64,000 nt of DNA, taken from CAVTWH01 sp963794685. Its GTDB lineage: Bacteria; Actinomycetota; Actinomycetes; Mycobacteriales; Micromonosporaceae. This document shows positions 19,665-29,500 of this stretch, piece after piece. The stretch is from assembly GCA_963794685.1 (NCBI GenBank), contig CAWCFK010000004.1, positions 930,001 through 994,000 of the forward strand. The letters run 5' to 3'. The notes under the pieces are model-generated. The model did not search any database and had not been told where the DNA came from. It was given only the letters and a program-made list of their open reading frames with translations. Each line of letters begins with the position of its first letter. Positions within the stretch are counted from its first letter, which is position 1. The position numbers were made by a program, and so were the translations under genes.

Positions 19665-20611
19665 TCAGCCCAGTCCGTCAGGGGCGATGGTCAGCGTGAT
19701 CTGGGTATCGGCCGGCACCCGGGTACCGGGGCGGATCGACTGTGCCGTAACCACCCCGCCCGACTCCAGGGTCACCGGCGCACCCTTGCGGTCCACCAGC
19801 TTCACCTGGCCGGTGAGGCCGGCCGCCTGCAACTTGTTGAGCGCGTCGCCCACCGGCATCCCCACCACGTTGGGCACGGTGACCAGGGCCGGACCGCCGG
19901 TGCCGGACGGGACCGGGCTGGCGGGCGAGGTGGGGCTGATCGTCCAGGTGGCGCTCGGGGAGGCGCTGCCGTCGCCGGGCGCGCCGGGTGCAGCCGTCGC
20001 CGACGCGCTCCCCGACTGGCCGGCGCCGGAGCTGGCGGACGCACCCGGTGTCGGCGTGCCGGCCGGGCCGGTGGCGGTCGCCGCAGTCGTTGCCGTGGGC
20101 GTGCCGCCCGGCGAGGTCTGGGGTTTGTCGGCCGGCTTGCGGATGATCAGCGCCAGCGCGCTGGCTCCGCCGCAGCACAGCAGGAGCAGTAGGAGCAGGA
20201 GCAGCAGCCAGACCCATCGGGGCCGCTTGCGCTTCTCCTCCTCGGCCGTGCGATGGGCAGCCGGCGGTGGCCCGGCGGCAGGCGGTGGCGCGGCGGCAGG
20301 CGGTGGCCGGCGGCAGGCGGTGGCGCGGCGGCAGGCGGTGGCGCGGCGGCAGGCGGTGGCGCGGCGGCAGGCGGTGGCCCGGCAGCAGGAGGTGTGGTGG
20401 CAGGCGGGGCGGGGGCAGCGGGTGGCTCAGCGGCGGCGGGTGCCGGGGAGGCGGCCGGCGGTGCGGCGGCTTCGCCTTCCGGGGCCGCGCCGGAGGAGCG
20501 CAGCGCGCCGCTGGCGGGCGGTGCGGCCGGGCCGGTGGGGGCGTACTCGCCGGAGCTTGCCGGTGGGCTCGTCGGTTGGCCGGGCTCGGGGGCGGGGTTC
20601 GGGTCCGACAC
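19665..20611 (-). CDS. Single-pass membrane protein with C-terminal PASTA domain (frameshift in repeat)
   Basis: About 315 residues after repair. The cytoplasmic N terminus is Pro/Ala-rich and disordered with six-residue PPPAAA repeats. It is followed by a basic patch and a run of Leu forming one membrane helix near 20160-20230. An extracellular Ser/Thr/Pro linker leads to one PASTA domain (VPNVVGMPVGDALNKLQAAG and the SGGVVTAQSIRPGTRVP end). PASTA domains bind peptidoglycan or muropeptides, and no kinase domain is attached. The frame changes inside the tandem repeat near 20306, where one unit is 17 instead of 18 bases. The GTG at 20611 has ggagag about six bases upstream; a second GTG at 20617 overlaps that site. 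Confidence 0.75.
20270..20395. repeat. 18-bp tandem repeat encoding PPPAAA
   Basis: About six near-identical copies of the unit ggcggcaggcggtggcgc run through the coding region of the PASTA protein. One copy (about 20298-20315) lacks a base, which shifts the reading frame. Such repeats are prone both to replication slippage and to sequencing or assembly error. Confidence 0.8.
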
Positions 20612-20919
20612 GGGCACCTCTCCGGAGGACAGTGCGACAGGGCACCGCACATGATGACCGCTGGTTAGAACAGCTGTCCAGCGATGCAGGTCGCGGGCGG
20701 GCTGTCGGACACCCCACCCGATCCGGCCCGGAACGCGAGGCAGTTTGTTGGAACGGCAAACTATTGACGGCCCCATTCCGTTGTGTGAATCTGTCTGAGG
20801 CGACCGGCGCCGGGAGAGCAGGGCAGCTCCCGTGCTCAGGTGGTGCCCCGGAACCCGCGATGTCGCGCGGATCGGCGGCCCCACCTCAACCCGTCATCCC
20901 CCATCGCAGGGAGCCCTTG
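20612..20919. promoter_or_regulatory. 308-bp divergent control region with a 6-bp operator-like inverted repeat
   Basis: Separates the PASTA gene from the GH74 gene. Within it agtttg (20742-20747) and caaact (20757-20762) form an inverted repeat with a 9-base spacer, in a locally AT-richer stretch that ends ctattgacgg. This could be a sugar-responsive repressor site for the xyloglucanase gene. The GH74 ribosome site cagggag lies just before 20920. Confidence 0.35.
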
Positions 20920-23761
20920 ATGCGCAAGAGATTCGCCATCGGCCTCGCGGCCGTGGTGAGCGCTGCCACCGCGGTCGTGACCGTCCAGCTGGCCGCCGCA
21001 CCCATGACGGCCGGCGCTGCCGCGGCCGACCCGTACACGTTCAAGAACGTGCAGATCGCCGGCGGCGGCTTCGTCCCCGGCATCATCTTCAACCAGACCA
21101 AACAGAACCTGATCTACGCGCGTACCGACATCGGCGGCGCGTACCGGTGGGACGAGGCCAACCAGCAGCTGGATCCCGCTGCTGGACTGGGTGGGCTGCA
21201 CCAACTGGGGCTACAACGGCGTGGTCAGCCTCGCCACCGACCCGGTCGACACCAACAAGGTGTACGCGGCCGCCGGCATGTACACCAACAGCTGGGACCC
21301 GAACAACGGCGCCATCCTGCGCTCGTCGGACCAGGGCGCCACCTGGCAGACCACGACGCTGCCGTTCAAGCTGGGCGGCAACATGCCCGGCCGGGGCATG
21401 GGTGAGCGGCTGGCGATCGACCCCAACAAGAACAGCATCCTGTACTTCGGCGCGCCCAGCGGCAACGGCCTGTGGCGCAGCACCGACTCCGGGGTCACCT
21501 GGGCCAAGGTGACCGCGTTCCCGAACCCGGGCAACTACATCGCAGAGCCCGGGCGACGCCTACCACGGCGACAACCAGGGCGTCGTGTGGGTGACGTTCG
21601 ACAAGTCCAGCGGCACCGCCGGCAGCACCACGCAGACCATCTACGTGGGCGTGGCCGACAAGAACAACACCGTGTACCGCTCCACCGACGGCGGCACCAC
21701 CTGGTCGGCCGTCGCCGGCACGCCGACCGGCTACATCGCGCACAAGGGCGTGCTGGACACCGTCAACCACTACCTCTACATCGCCACCAGCGACACCGGC
21801 GGCCCGTACGACGGCGCCAAGGGTGACGTGTGGCGGCTGAACACCACCACCGGCGCGTGGACCCAGATCAGCCCGATCCCGTCGCGAGCAGCTCGGACGA
21901 CTACTTCGGCTACCGCGGCCTGACCATCGACCGGCAGCACCCGGGCACCATCATGGTGGCCAGCCAGATCTCCTGGTGGCCCGACATGATCATGTGGCGG
22001 AGCACCGACTCCGGCGCGACCTGGACCCGGGTCTGGGACTTGACGCAGCTACCCGAGCCGCAGCTTCCGGTACACGCATGGACATCTCCTCGGCGCCGTG
22101 GCTGACCTTCGGCGCCAACCCGTCCGCCGCCGGAGGTGACCCCGAAGCTGGGCTGGATGAACGAGTCGGTGGAGATCGACCCGTTCAACTCCAACCGGAT
22201 GATGTACGGCACCGGCGCCACCCTCTACGGCACCACCAACCTCACCAACTGGGACGCCGGCACGCAGTTCACCATCAAGCCGATGGTCAAGGGCCTGGAG
22301 GAGACCGCGGTACTGGACCTGATCAGCCCGCCGACCGGGGCGCCGCTGATCAGCGGGCTCGGTGACATCGGCGGCTTCCGGCACACCAGCCTGACCCGGT
22401 GCCGGCGATGATGTTCACCGCGCCGCAACTTCACCAGCGACCACCAGCCTGGACTACGCGGAGACGCAACCCGAACATACATGGTCCGGGCCGGCAGCTT
22501 CACCGACTCCGACCGCCCGAACGACAGCCACGTCGCGTTCTCCACCGACGACGGGGCGAACTGGTTCCAGGGCAGCGAGCCGGGCGGCGTCAACAGCGGC
22601 GGCACGGTGGCCGCGGCGGCCGACGGCAGCCGGTTCGTCTGGGCCCCGGGCGACGCCGGTATCCAGGTCGTCTACTCGGTCGGCTTCGGCAACTCGTGGT
22701 CCACGTCGACCGGCGTGCCGGCCAACGCGGTCATCGAGTCCGACCGGGTGAACCCGCAGAAGTTCTACGCCTTCGCCAACGGCACGTTCTACGTGAGCAC
22801 CAACGGTGGGGCCAGCTTCACGGACCGCCGCCAGCGGGCTGCCCACCACGGGCGTGAAGTTCAAGGCGGTACCCGGGCACGAGGGCGACATCTGGCTGGC
22901 CGGCGGTGACCGACGGGCATGGTTCGCACTCGACCAACAGCGGGACCAGCTTCACCAAGGTCGCAAGCGTCACCGAGGCGACCAACATCGGCTTCGGCGC
23001 GCCGGCTCCCGGCCAGTCGTACCAGGCGCTCTACACGGTCGCCAAGATCGACGGAGTGAACGGCGTGTTCCGTTCGGACAACTCCGGGGCGAGCTGGGTC
23101 CGGATCAACGACGACCAGCACCAGTACGGCAACATCGGCGAGGCGATCACCGGTGACCCGCGCGATCTTCGGGCGGGTCTACATCGGCACGAACGGCCGC
23201 GGCATCATCTACGGCGACCGGGTGAGCACCACGACCCCGTCGGTGTCGTCGAGCCCGACCACGTCGCCGTCGCGGACCGCCTCGGCAAGCGCGTCAGCGT
23301 CACGGTCGGCGTCGTCCAGTGCGTCGCCGTCGCGGTCCGCCTCATCGAGCGCGTCGCCGTCGCGGAGCGCCTCGTCCAGTGCGTCGCCGTCGCGGTCCGC
23401 CTCGGCGAGCGTGAGTCCGTCGACGTCACCGGCCACGGGCGGATGCCGGATCGGCTACTCGATCGTCGGACAGTGGGCCGGTGGCTTCCAGGCCGCCGTG
23501 CACATCACCAACACCGGCTCCACGGCGATCAACGGCTGGACGTTGAAGTGGTCGTTCGCCAACGGGCAGGTGATCACCCAGATCTGGGGCGGCACGCCGA
23601 CCCAGTCCGGGGCCGCCGTCACCGTGGTCAACGCCAGTTACACGGCCCAGTTGGCGGCGAACGGCGGCAGCCAGGACGTCGGCTTCCTGGCGAACTGGAC
23701 GAGTGCCAATGCGGTACCCACGTCGTTCACCCTGAACGGCGCCTCCTGCGCCATCGGCTGA
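20920..23761 (+). CDS. Secreted GH74 xyloglucanase with CBM2 (about nine frameshifts)
   Basis: Predicted xyloglucan-cleaving enzyme. A signal peptide (MRKRFAIGLAAVVSAATAVV onward) leads to a GH74 double seven-bladed propeller: FKNVQIAGGGFVPGIIFN, then YARTDIGGAYRWDE with the first catalytic Asp, then many RSTDSG/RSSDQG Asp-box-like loops. A Ser/Ala/Pro linker and a C-terminal CBM2 (GCRIGYSIVGQWAGGFQAAV to NGASCAIG) finish it. The frame changes near 21180, 21545, 21885, 22060, 22130, 22400, 22830, 22905 and 23160. Every segment is present, in order and of GH74 type, so either sequence quality is poor here or this is a decayed gene. The ATG follows cagggag. Total about 945 residues. Confidence 0.8.
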
Positions 23762-23780
23762 CACCCCCAGCCTGTGGCCA

Positions 23781-23819
23781 GCGGCGGCCCGGACCTCTGC
23801 AGGGGGTCCGGGCCGCCGC
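23781..23819. terminator. 15-bp terminator hairpin after GH74
   Basis: The arms gcggcggcccggacc (23781-23795) and ggtccgggccgccgc (23805-23819) are perfect, with a 9-base loop and ccgttt following. It lies between convergent GH74 and gluconokinase genes. Confidence 0.8.
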
Positions 23820-23838
23820 CCGTTTCGACCGGGGAGAC

Positions 23839-24363
23839 TCAGGCGCCCAGCCGGCTGAGGATCTCGTCGACCACCGCGCTCGGCGACGCGGTGTTGTCCA
23901 CCTCGATGGCGTGCTCGTCCGGGTCGGGTGGCTCCAGCGTGGTGAGCTGGCTGTCCAGCAGGTCGGCCGGGAAGAAGTGGCCGGCCCGGTGCAGCACCCG
24001 CTCGGCCAGCAGATCGGCGCTGCCGTCCAGGTAGACCAGCCGGACGTGCTTGTGCCCGGAGCGCAGCACGTCGCGGTAGGAGCGCTTCAGCGCCGAGCAG
24101 GTCACCACCGCGTCCTCGCCGGCCTCCTCGCAGGTGTCGATCCACTCCGCGATGGCGTGCAGCCAGGGCTCCCGGTCGGCGTCGTCCAGCGGTTGGCCGG
24201 CCCGCATCTTGGCGATGTTGGCGGTCGGGTGGAACTGGTCAGCTTCGGCGTATACGCAGCCCAGCCGCTGCGCCAGCAGGGTACCGATGGTGGTCTTCCC
24301 GCTACCGGAGACGCCCATCACAACGACGATCACTGGCTTGATCACCGGACCATTATGGGTCAC
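23839..24363 (-). CDS. gntK: Gluconokinase
   Basis: ATP-dependent kinase that converts gluconate to 6-phosphogluconate for the pentose phosphate route. The 174-residue protein has the P-loop VMGVSGSGKTTIGTLLAQRLG, the acidic ADQFHPTANIAKMRAGQPLDD substrate loop, CSALKRSYRDVLR and HFFPADLLDSQ, all typical of the GntK/shikimate-kinase-like family. The GTG start at 24363 overlaps the stop of the upstream membrane-protein gene by four bases (GTGA), so the two are cotranscribed. An internal GTG at 24345 is an alternative start. Confidence 0.93.
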   Translation of the reverse strand: MTHNGPVIKPVIVVVMGVSGSGKTTIGTLLAQRLGCVYAEADQFHPTANIAKMRAGQPLDDADREPWLHAIAEWIDTCEEAGEDAVVTCSALKRSYRDVLRSGHKHVRLVYLDGSADLLAERVLHRAGHFFPADLLDSQLTTLEPPDPDEHAIEVDNTASPSAVVDEILSRLGA

Positions 24364-25289
24364 CGGTGGTCCACCAGGATCGTCGAGACGCCGCTGAGCG
24401 CCTGCAGGTCGTAGCGGTCGCCGGCGCTGTCGTAGGAGTCGGTGGTGAAGGTCTGCTGGGAGATGCCGCCGTGCGCGACGCCGTCGACGGTGGCCGAGCC
24501 GGCCCCGCCGGTGACCGCCAACCTTGCCGGTACCCCGTTCGGCAGGTGCAGCGTCCAGTTGGACGCGCCGCCGGAGAGCCGGACCGGCACGGTGCCGTGC
24601 GGCTTGGGCAGGCTCGCCTCGATGGAGCTGATCCCGTTGACGAAGTCCAGGCTGGCCAGACCGCCCTCGGTCAGGTCGAGGTGGGCCTCGCTGGAGCCGC
24701 CGCCGAGCCGGATGTGCCAGGCCACGTCGTCGCTCAACTCGATCAGGACGGTCGACGCGCCGTGCTCGCCGCTGTCGGTGAGCTGCACCTCGACCCGGTC
24801 GTCCTGGCGGACCACGGCCGGCAGCATCGCCCCGTCGTCCGGGGTGGACACCCGGTAGTCGTCGCCGTGCAGGTCGCCGCTGCGCACGGTGACGGTGGTG
24901 ACCCCGCTGACCAGGGCCAGCGTCGCCTCGTCCCGGTCGCCGAGGGTGCCGGTCACCCGGTGCCGGTCACCGGAACCGTCGCCGTCGTGGTGGCCCACCG
25001 ACCGGTCCAGTGCCCGGATCCCCACGATGAACAGGGCGAGCAGCAGCACGCAGCCGATCAGGACGGCCCCGAAGATCAGTAGCCGGCGGTCGTTCGGGCC
25101 ACCGGGCCGGTCCGGGCCGGTGTCGGCTCCGCGCGGCGGGGGTACCGGCCCGTCCGTGCCGGGCTGGGCGGCCAGCTGGTCTGCGGGCTGCTCCCGGGGC
25201 AGCTGCTCAGCAGGTGTCCCCGCCGGTGGAGTCGCGTCCGGCGCGGAGTGCCGGCCGGTTCCGTCGGCCCCGTGATCTACCGTGGTCAT
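24360..25289 (-). CDS. Single-pass membrane protein of unknown function
   Basis: A 309-residue protein. The first 85 residues are disordered and rich in Pro, Ala, Gly and Asp, then one membrane helix (LLIFGAVLIGCVLLLALFIVG) anchors it, leaving a C-terminal outside domain of about 190 residues. That domain is beta-rich with repeated Gly-Ser turns (RLGGGSSEAHLDLTEGG, RLSGGASNWTLHLPNG, VTGGAGSATVDGVAHGG), suggesting a beta-helix-like or adhesin-head fold such as putative auto-transporter adhesin or DUF4097-type proteins. I do not assign a function. Coupled by a four-base overlap to gluconokinase. Confidence 0.7.
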   Translation of the reverse strand: MTTVDHGADGTGRHSAPDATPPAGTPAEQLPREQPADQLAAQPGTDGPVPPPRGADTGPDRPGGPNDRRLLIFGAVLIGCVLLLALFIVGIRALDRSVGHHDGDGSGDRHRVTGTLGDRDEATLALVSGVTTVTVRSGDLHGDDYRVSTPDDGAMLPAVVRQDDRVEVQLTDSGEHGASTVLIELSDDVAWHIRLGGGSSEAHLDLTEGGLASLDFVNGISSIEASLPKPHGTVPVRLSGGASNWTLHLPNGVPARLAVTGGAGSATVDGVAHGGISQQTFTTDSYDSAGDRYDLQALSGVSTILVDHR

Positions 25290-25376
25290 CGCCGTCGATC
25301 CTCTCGCCTCGTCCGCCGGCCGCCGCCGGTGCCCCTTCCCCCGGCATGTACCCGTCCGGCGTGCGACGATCGCAGC

Positions 25377-26033
25377 ATGGCAGGTCACAAGAGTGTGACG
25401 GCAGTCACTATCGAGGCCGCAGAGAAGAAGTCCTTCGCCACCGCCGTCGACTGGCCCGGCTGGTCCCGCTCCGGCCGGAACGAAGAGGCCGCGCTCGACG
25501 CCCTGGCCGAGTACGCCCCCCGCTACGCCAAGGTCGCCGCGCTTGCCCACCAGCGGTTCCCCGCGCACCCCGAGTTCAGCGTGGTGCAGCGGTTGGCCGG
25601 CGACGGCAGCACCTCCTTCGGGGTACCCGGGAAGGTCACCGACCCGGACCGCACCCCGCTCACGCCGGCCGCGGCCAAGTCCCGGCTCGCCCTGCTCAGC
25701 GGCGCCTGGGAGTACTTCGCCCAGGTGGTCGCCAAGGCGCCGGACGAATTGCGCAAGGGTCCCCGGGGCGGCGGCCGGGACACCCCGCAGGTGCTGCGGC
25801 ACGTGCTGGACGCGGAGTCCGGGTACGCCCGGCAACTGGGCGTGAAGCTGCCCGCACCCGACGCGCCCGCCGACTGGGACGAGCTGCACGAGGCCATCCT
25901 GGCGGCGCTGGCTGCCCGGCCCGACGGCGAACCGGTCGCGGAGGGCCGAAAGTGGACCGCCCGGTACGCCGCCCACCGGATCGCCTGGCACGCCCTGGAC
26001 CACGCCTGGGAGATCGAAGACAAGTCCGCGTAG
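25377..26033 (+). CDS. DinB/YfiT-like metal-dependent helical protein
   Basis: A 218-residue soluble protein. The C-terminal two thirds look like the DinB/YfiT four-helix bundle: TPQVLRHVLDAESGYARQLG in the middle, and ARYAAHRIAWHALDHAWEIED with conserved histidines at the end. Families with this fold include thiol transferases and maleylpyruvate isomerase-like enzymes that use mycothiol in actinobacteria, but no substrate can be named. The first 60 residues (TVAI-like strands, then NEEAALDALAEYAPRYAKVA) resemble the domain often found ahead of it in actinobacterial homologues. Divergent from the adjacent membrane-protein gene, convergent with the EccC-like operon. Confidence 0.65.
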   Translation: MAGHKSVTAVTIEAAEKKSFATAVDWPGWSRSGRNEEAALDALAEYAPRYAKVAALAHQRFPAHPEFSVVQRLAGDGSTSFGVPGKVTDPDRTPLTPAAAKSRLALLSGAWEYFAQVVAKAPDELRKGPRGGGRDTPQVLRHVLDAESGYARQLGVKLPAPDAPADWDELHEAILAALAARPDGEPVAEGRKWTARYAAHRIAWHALDHAWEIEDKSA

Positions 26034-26092
26034 CGACGCCGGTCGACTCGGCCGCGTCGAGGCCGGGTCCGCTCATGCCGACGCCGGCCCGC

Positions 26093-26554
26093 TCAGCTCA
26101 GGCGGACGCCGATGAGGAAGATCGCTATGCCGACGAGGACGACGACGAGCAGCGCCAGTGCGGCGGGTAGCCACAGCGGCCGGGCCCGCCGCGCCGGGAC
26201 CGCGTCCAGTTTCGCGCGTACCTGACGCATCAGCACCAGCGGATCCGCGTCGTCGTAGCTGATCGTCGGGTCGGGCTCGGGCGGGGCGCCCAGCCGGCGG
26301 GCGTCGCGGCGACCCAGGCGCGCGCCCAGCGCCCGCCAGAGCTGGAACGATTCGACGTCCACCCGCTCGATCACCGCCTGCGCGGTACCCACCCGGGTAG
26401 CCGCCGCGTCCGCCCCCTCCTGCGCCTGCCGGACGGCCGTGCGGGCCGCCGCCAACTGCTCGGCGTACCAGCGGTGCGCCGACTCCTGCTGGCGGACCAG
26501 CTCCTGCCGGGCGCCGGCCAGCTCCCGGATCAACTCCGGATACGCCTCAGCCAT
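26093..26554 (-). CDS. Tail-anchored coiled-coil protein, last gene of the EccC-like operon
   Basis: A 153-residue protein of unknown family. Residues 1-80 form a long amphipathic helix with heptad pattern (ELIRELAGARQELVRQQESA, LAAARTAVRQAQEGADAAAT). A short acidic linker (PPEPDPTISYDDADPLVLMR) follows, and the protein ends in one membrane helix (WLPAALALLVVVLVGIAIFLIGVRLS) with only two or three residues after it, so it is tail-anchored with its coiled coil in the cytoplasm. Its ATG overlaps the stop of the ATPase gene by eight bases. It may tether the ATPase or the partner proteins to the membrane; this is inference. Confidence 0.7.
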   Translation of the reverse strand: MAEAYPELIRELAGARQELVRQQESAHRWYAEQLAAARTAVRQAQEGADAAATRVGTAQAVIERVDVESFQLWRALGARLGRRDARRLGAPPEPDPTISYDDADPLVLMRQVRAKLDAVPARRARPLWLPAALALLVVVLVGIAIFLIGVRLS

Positions 26555-29500
26555 ACGGGATCACCACTTCCGCCGTCCGGTGCACGCTGCGGTCGAAGTA
26601 GAGCCCGCGCCACGGGCGGGGGTGCCAGTCCGGGCCGCCGGGGTGCGGGTACAGGGCCGCGAGTTCCGCGCCGTGCACGTCCAGGGCCACCCACGCGCCG
26701 ATCGCGTCCGGCCGGGCGCCGGGGCCACCGAGGTCGTCACGGAGCCGGCCGACCGAACGCCACCAGCCCAGCACGTGGGTGTGCACCTCGGGGCCACGGT
26801 TGAGCAGGTGGCGCAGGTTGGCGTGGCCACCGCCACCGGGCCGGTCGGCGGCGAGCACGCTGGCAGCCGCGTCGACGGCGTAGAGCACCAGGAAGTGCGG
26901 GACCACGAACGGGCCGGGGCGCAGTGTCGCGGCGGTGGCGGCGAGCAGGTCGGGCAGCGTGTCGCCGTCGTACACGGCGGTGTCCGGGGGCAGTTCGGCC
27001 TGCAGCAGCGCAGCCGCCTCGACGGCAGCGGAATCCAGGCAGGCCAGCGAGAACCGGGCCGTCCCCGGCGGGTACGCGCGGGACAGCGACACGGCCGCCG
27101 AGTGCAGCACCGCGCACGCCTCCTCCACCTGGGTACCGAGTACCGCCAGGTTGCGGCCGGGGGCCCGCGGCAGCCGCAGCCGGGCCGACCGGGCCCGCAC
27201 GTCGATCGACGCCCCGACCAGCGCCACCGGCTCGGCCGGCGCGCTGGTCGGCAGATGCATCGGGTAGTCGTCGGCGTCGCGCAGTCGGGGCACCGCGTCG
27301 CCGTCGAAGAGCCGGGGAGCGGCCGATCCGGCCGGCCGGGCCTGCCACAGCCGGCCCTGCAACGCGGTCCACAACTGCCGGTCCGAGGCGGCCGGCACCC
27401 GCACGATCTGGTTCGCCTCGGGTGCCCCGGAGTCGGCGTTGACCACCGCGTGGAAGCGCGGCACGGTCTCCGCGGCGGTGTTCGTCTCGGCCAGCACCCG
27501 GCGCGCCTTGGGCAGCGCGATTCGCAGGGTGAACTGGGCGACCAGCCCGCTGCGGCCCCAGAGCGCCTCGATGCCGGACAGGTCCTGGCTGGCCAGGATC
27601 AGGTGGATGCCCTGCGACCGGCCGCGCCGGGCCAGGTCCTCCAGCAGGGTGACCGCCTCGGAAGCGAGCGAGTCCCGGCCGGCGAGCAGCACCTGGAACT
27701 CGTCGACCACGGCCACGATCCGGGGCCAGTGCCCGCGGGGCTCCTCGGCCCGCAACTCGGCCAGCGTGGTCACCTCGGCCCGCTTCGCCGCGTCGGCGCG
27801 GGCCCGCAGCAGCGTGGACAGGTGCCGCAGCAGCGCCAGGCCGAACTCCCGGTCGCTGTTGACGTTGATGCCGACCAACTTGACGTGCGGCAGCCAGCTC
27901 GGATCGCGGGTACCCGGCGCGAACCGGGCGAAAGACACCCCCTCCTTGAAGTCGAGCAGGTAGAGCTCCAGCTCGGCGGGGGAGTAGCGGGCCGTCAGCC
28001 CGGCCAACCAGGCGAAGATCAAGTTCGTCTTCCCGGTACCGGACGGGCCGCCCAGCAGCGCGTGCGGTGGGAAGTCGCCGAGCGTCACCCGGGCCGGCAG
28101 GCCGTCCGCGCCCTCGCCGAGCGGCGTGCTCAGCCCGTTCGCCGACGACTCGGTCCAGAACCGGGTGGGCAGCAGGCTGGTGGCGTCGATCGGGGCCGGC
28201 CCGGCCAATACCTCCCGCGCCACCGTGCGGCAGGTCGCGGTGACGAGTTCGGCCGGCGGCGGCTCCGGGTGCACCGGCAGTCCCGGGTACGCCGGCAGGC
28301 CGGCCAGCCCGTCGGCGAGGGTCACGTCCTGCACGCCGGGCAGCGCCGGCCCGCCGATCCCGTGCAGGATCAGGTGTACCCCGCAGGCCACCCCGGTGCG
28401 CAGCACCCGGTCGAGTTGGGCCTGCTCGTGCCGGGTCAGTTCGGCCGCAGTCGGCTCGCGCAGCAGTACCGCCACCCGCCACGGCTCCGGCCGCCGCCCG
28501 GTCGCCGCGAGTTCCCGCAGCGTGCGATGCTCGCCGGCCAGTACCGTCTCGTTGATCCGGCGGATGTGGTCGACGAGTTCGTCCAGCAGCGCGCCGAGTC
28601 CGCCCGGCCCGACCAGCCGCAGCACCCCCGCCGGGGCCAGCGGCGCGAACCCGGCCAGCGCCCCGCCGAGCCGCTCCGGGTCGTACCCGAACACCCGTAC
28701 CTGGCCGGGCAGGCTGTCCCCGAGCGCGCGCAACAGCAGCGCGGCGATCACCGAGTCGGCGTGCGCCCCGGTCCCCCCGTCGCCGTGCAGCCGGATGTGC
28801 GCGTGGTCGAGGAACGGCAGGAACGCCGGTACCGGCGTGGCGTCCGCCATCCGGATCGCCCCGACCCGCAGTGGCTGCGCCGCCCGGGTCCGACTCAACG
28901 GCTCCGATCCGACCGACCACCCCGCGCCCGGGCCGCCCGCCCGTGCCCCCGCCCCGCCCCCGTCGCCGGCCGGTACCGACTGCCCGATGGGCCGGGCTGT
29001 TGCGCCCGGTGCCGGCTGCGGGTCTACTCCACTGCGCGGCGCCGGGACGCGCGTCCCGGCCGCTGCCCCGGTCGTCGGCCCGGCAGCCGGTGCGGTCGTC
29101 GGCCCGGCAGCCGCTGCGTTCGTCGCCGCTGCGGTAGCAGATGCGCGGCTGGGCGACGTGGCTGCCGACCGGGTGGCCGGCGAGGAACCCCACGGCGAGC
29201 CGGGTGCCCACGACCGGGCCGCCCGCACGCCGCCCGCCGAGCCACCACCAGCCGCGCCGTCATCAACCTGCGCCGCCCCGTCAGCTTCTGCAGCGGATGC
29301 GGCCGTTCCACCCCGAGCCACTGCCGCGTCCTGGGCTGCCCCGTCCTGGGCTGCCCCGTCCTGGGCTGCCCGGTCCTGGGCTGCCCCGTACCGTCCCGCG
29401 ACGGGTACGGCCGTCCCGTCGCCGACCCGGGCCGTCCCGTCCGGTCCCGCAGCGGGTGTGACCGTCTCGGCGCCAGCCGCTCCCGCGACCCGCGCCGCCG

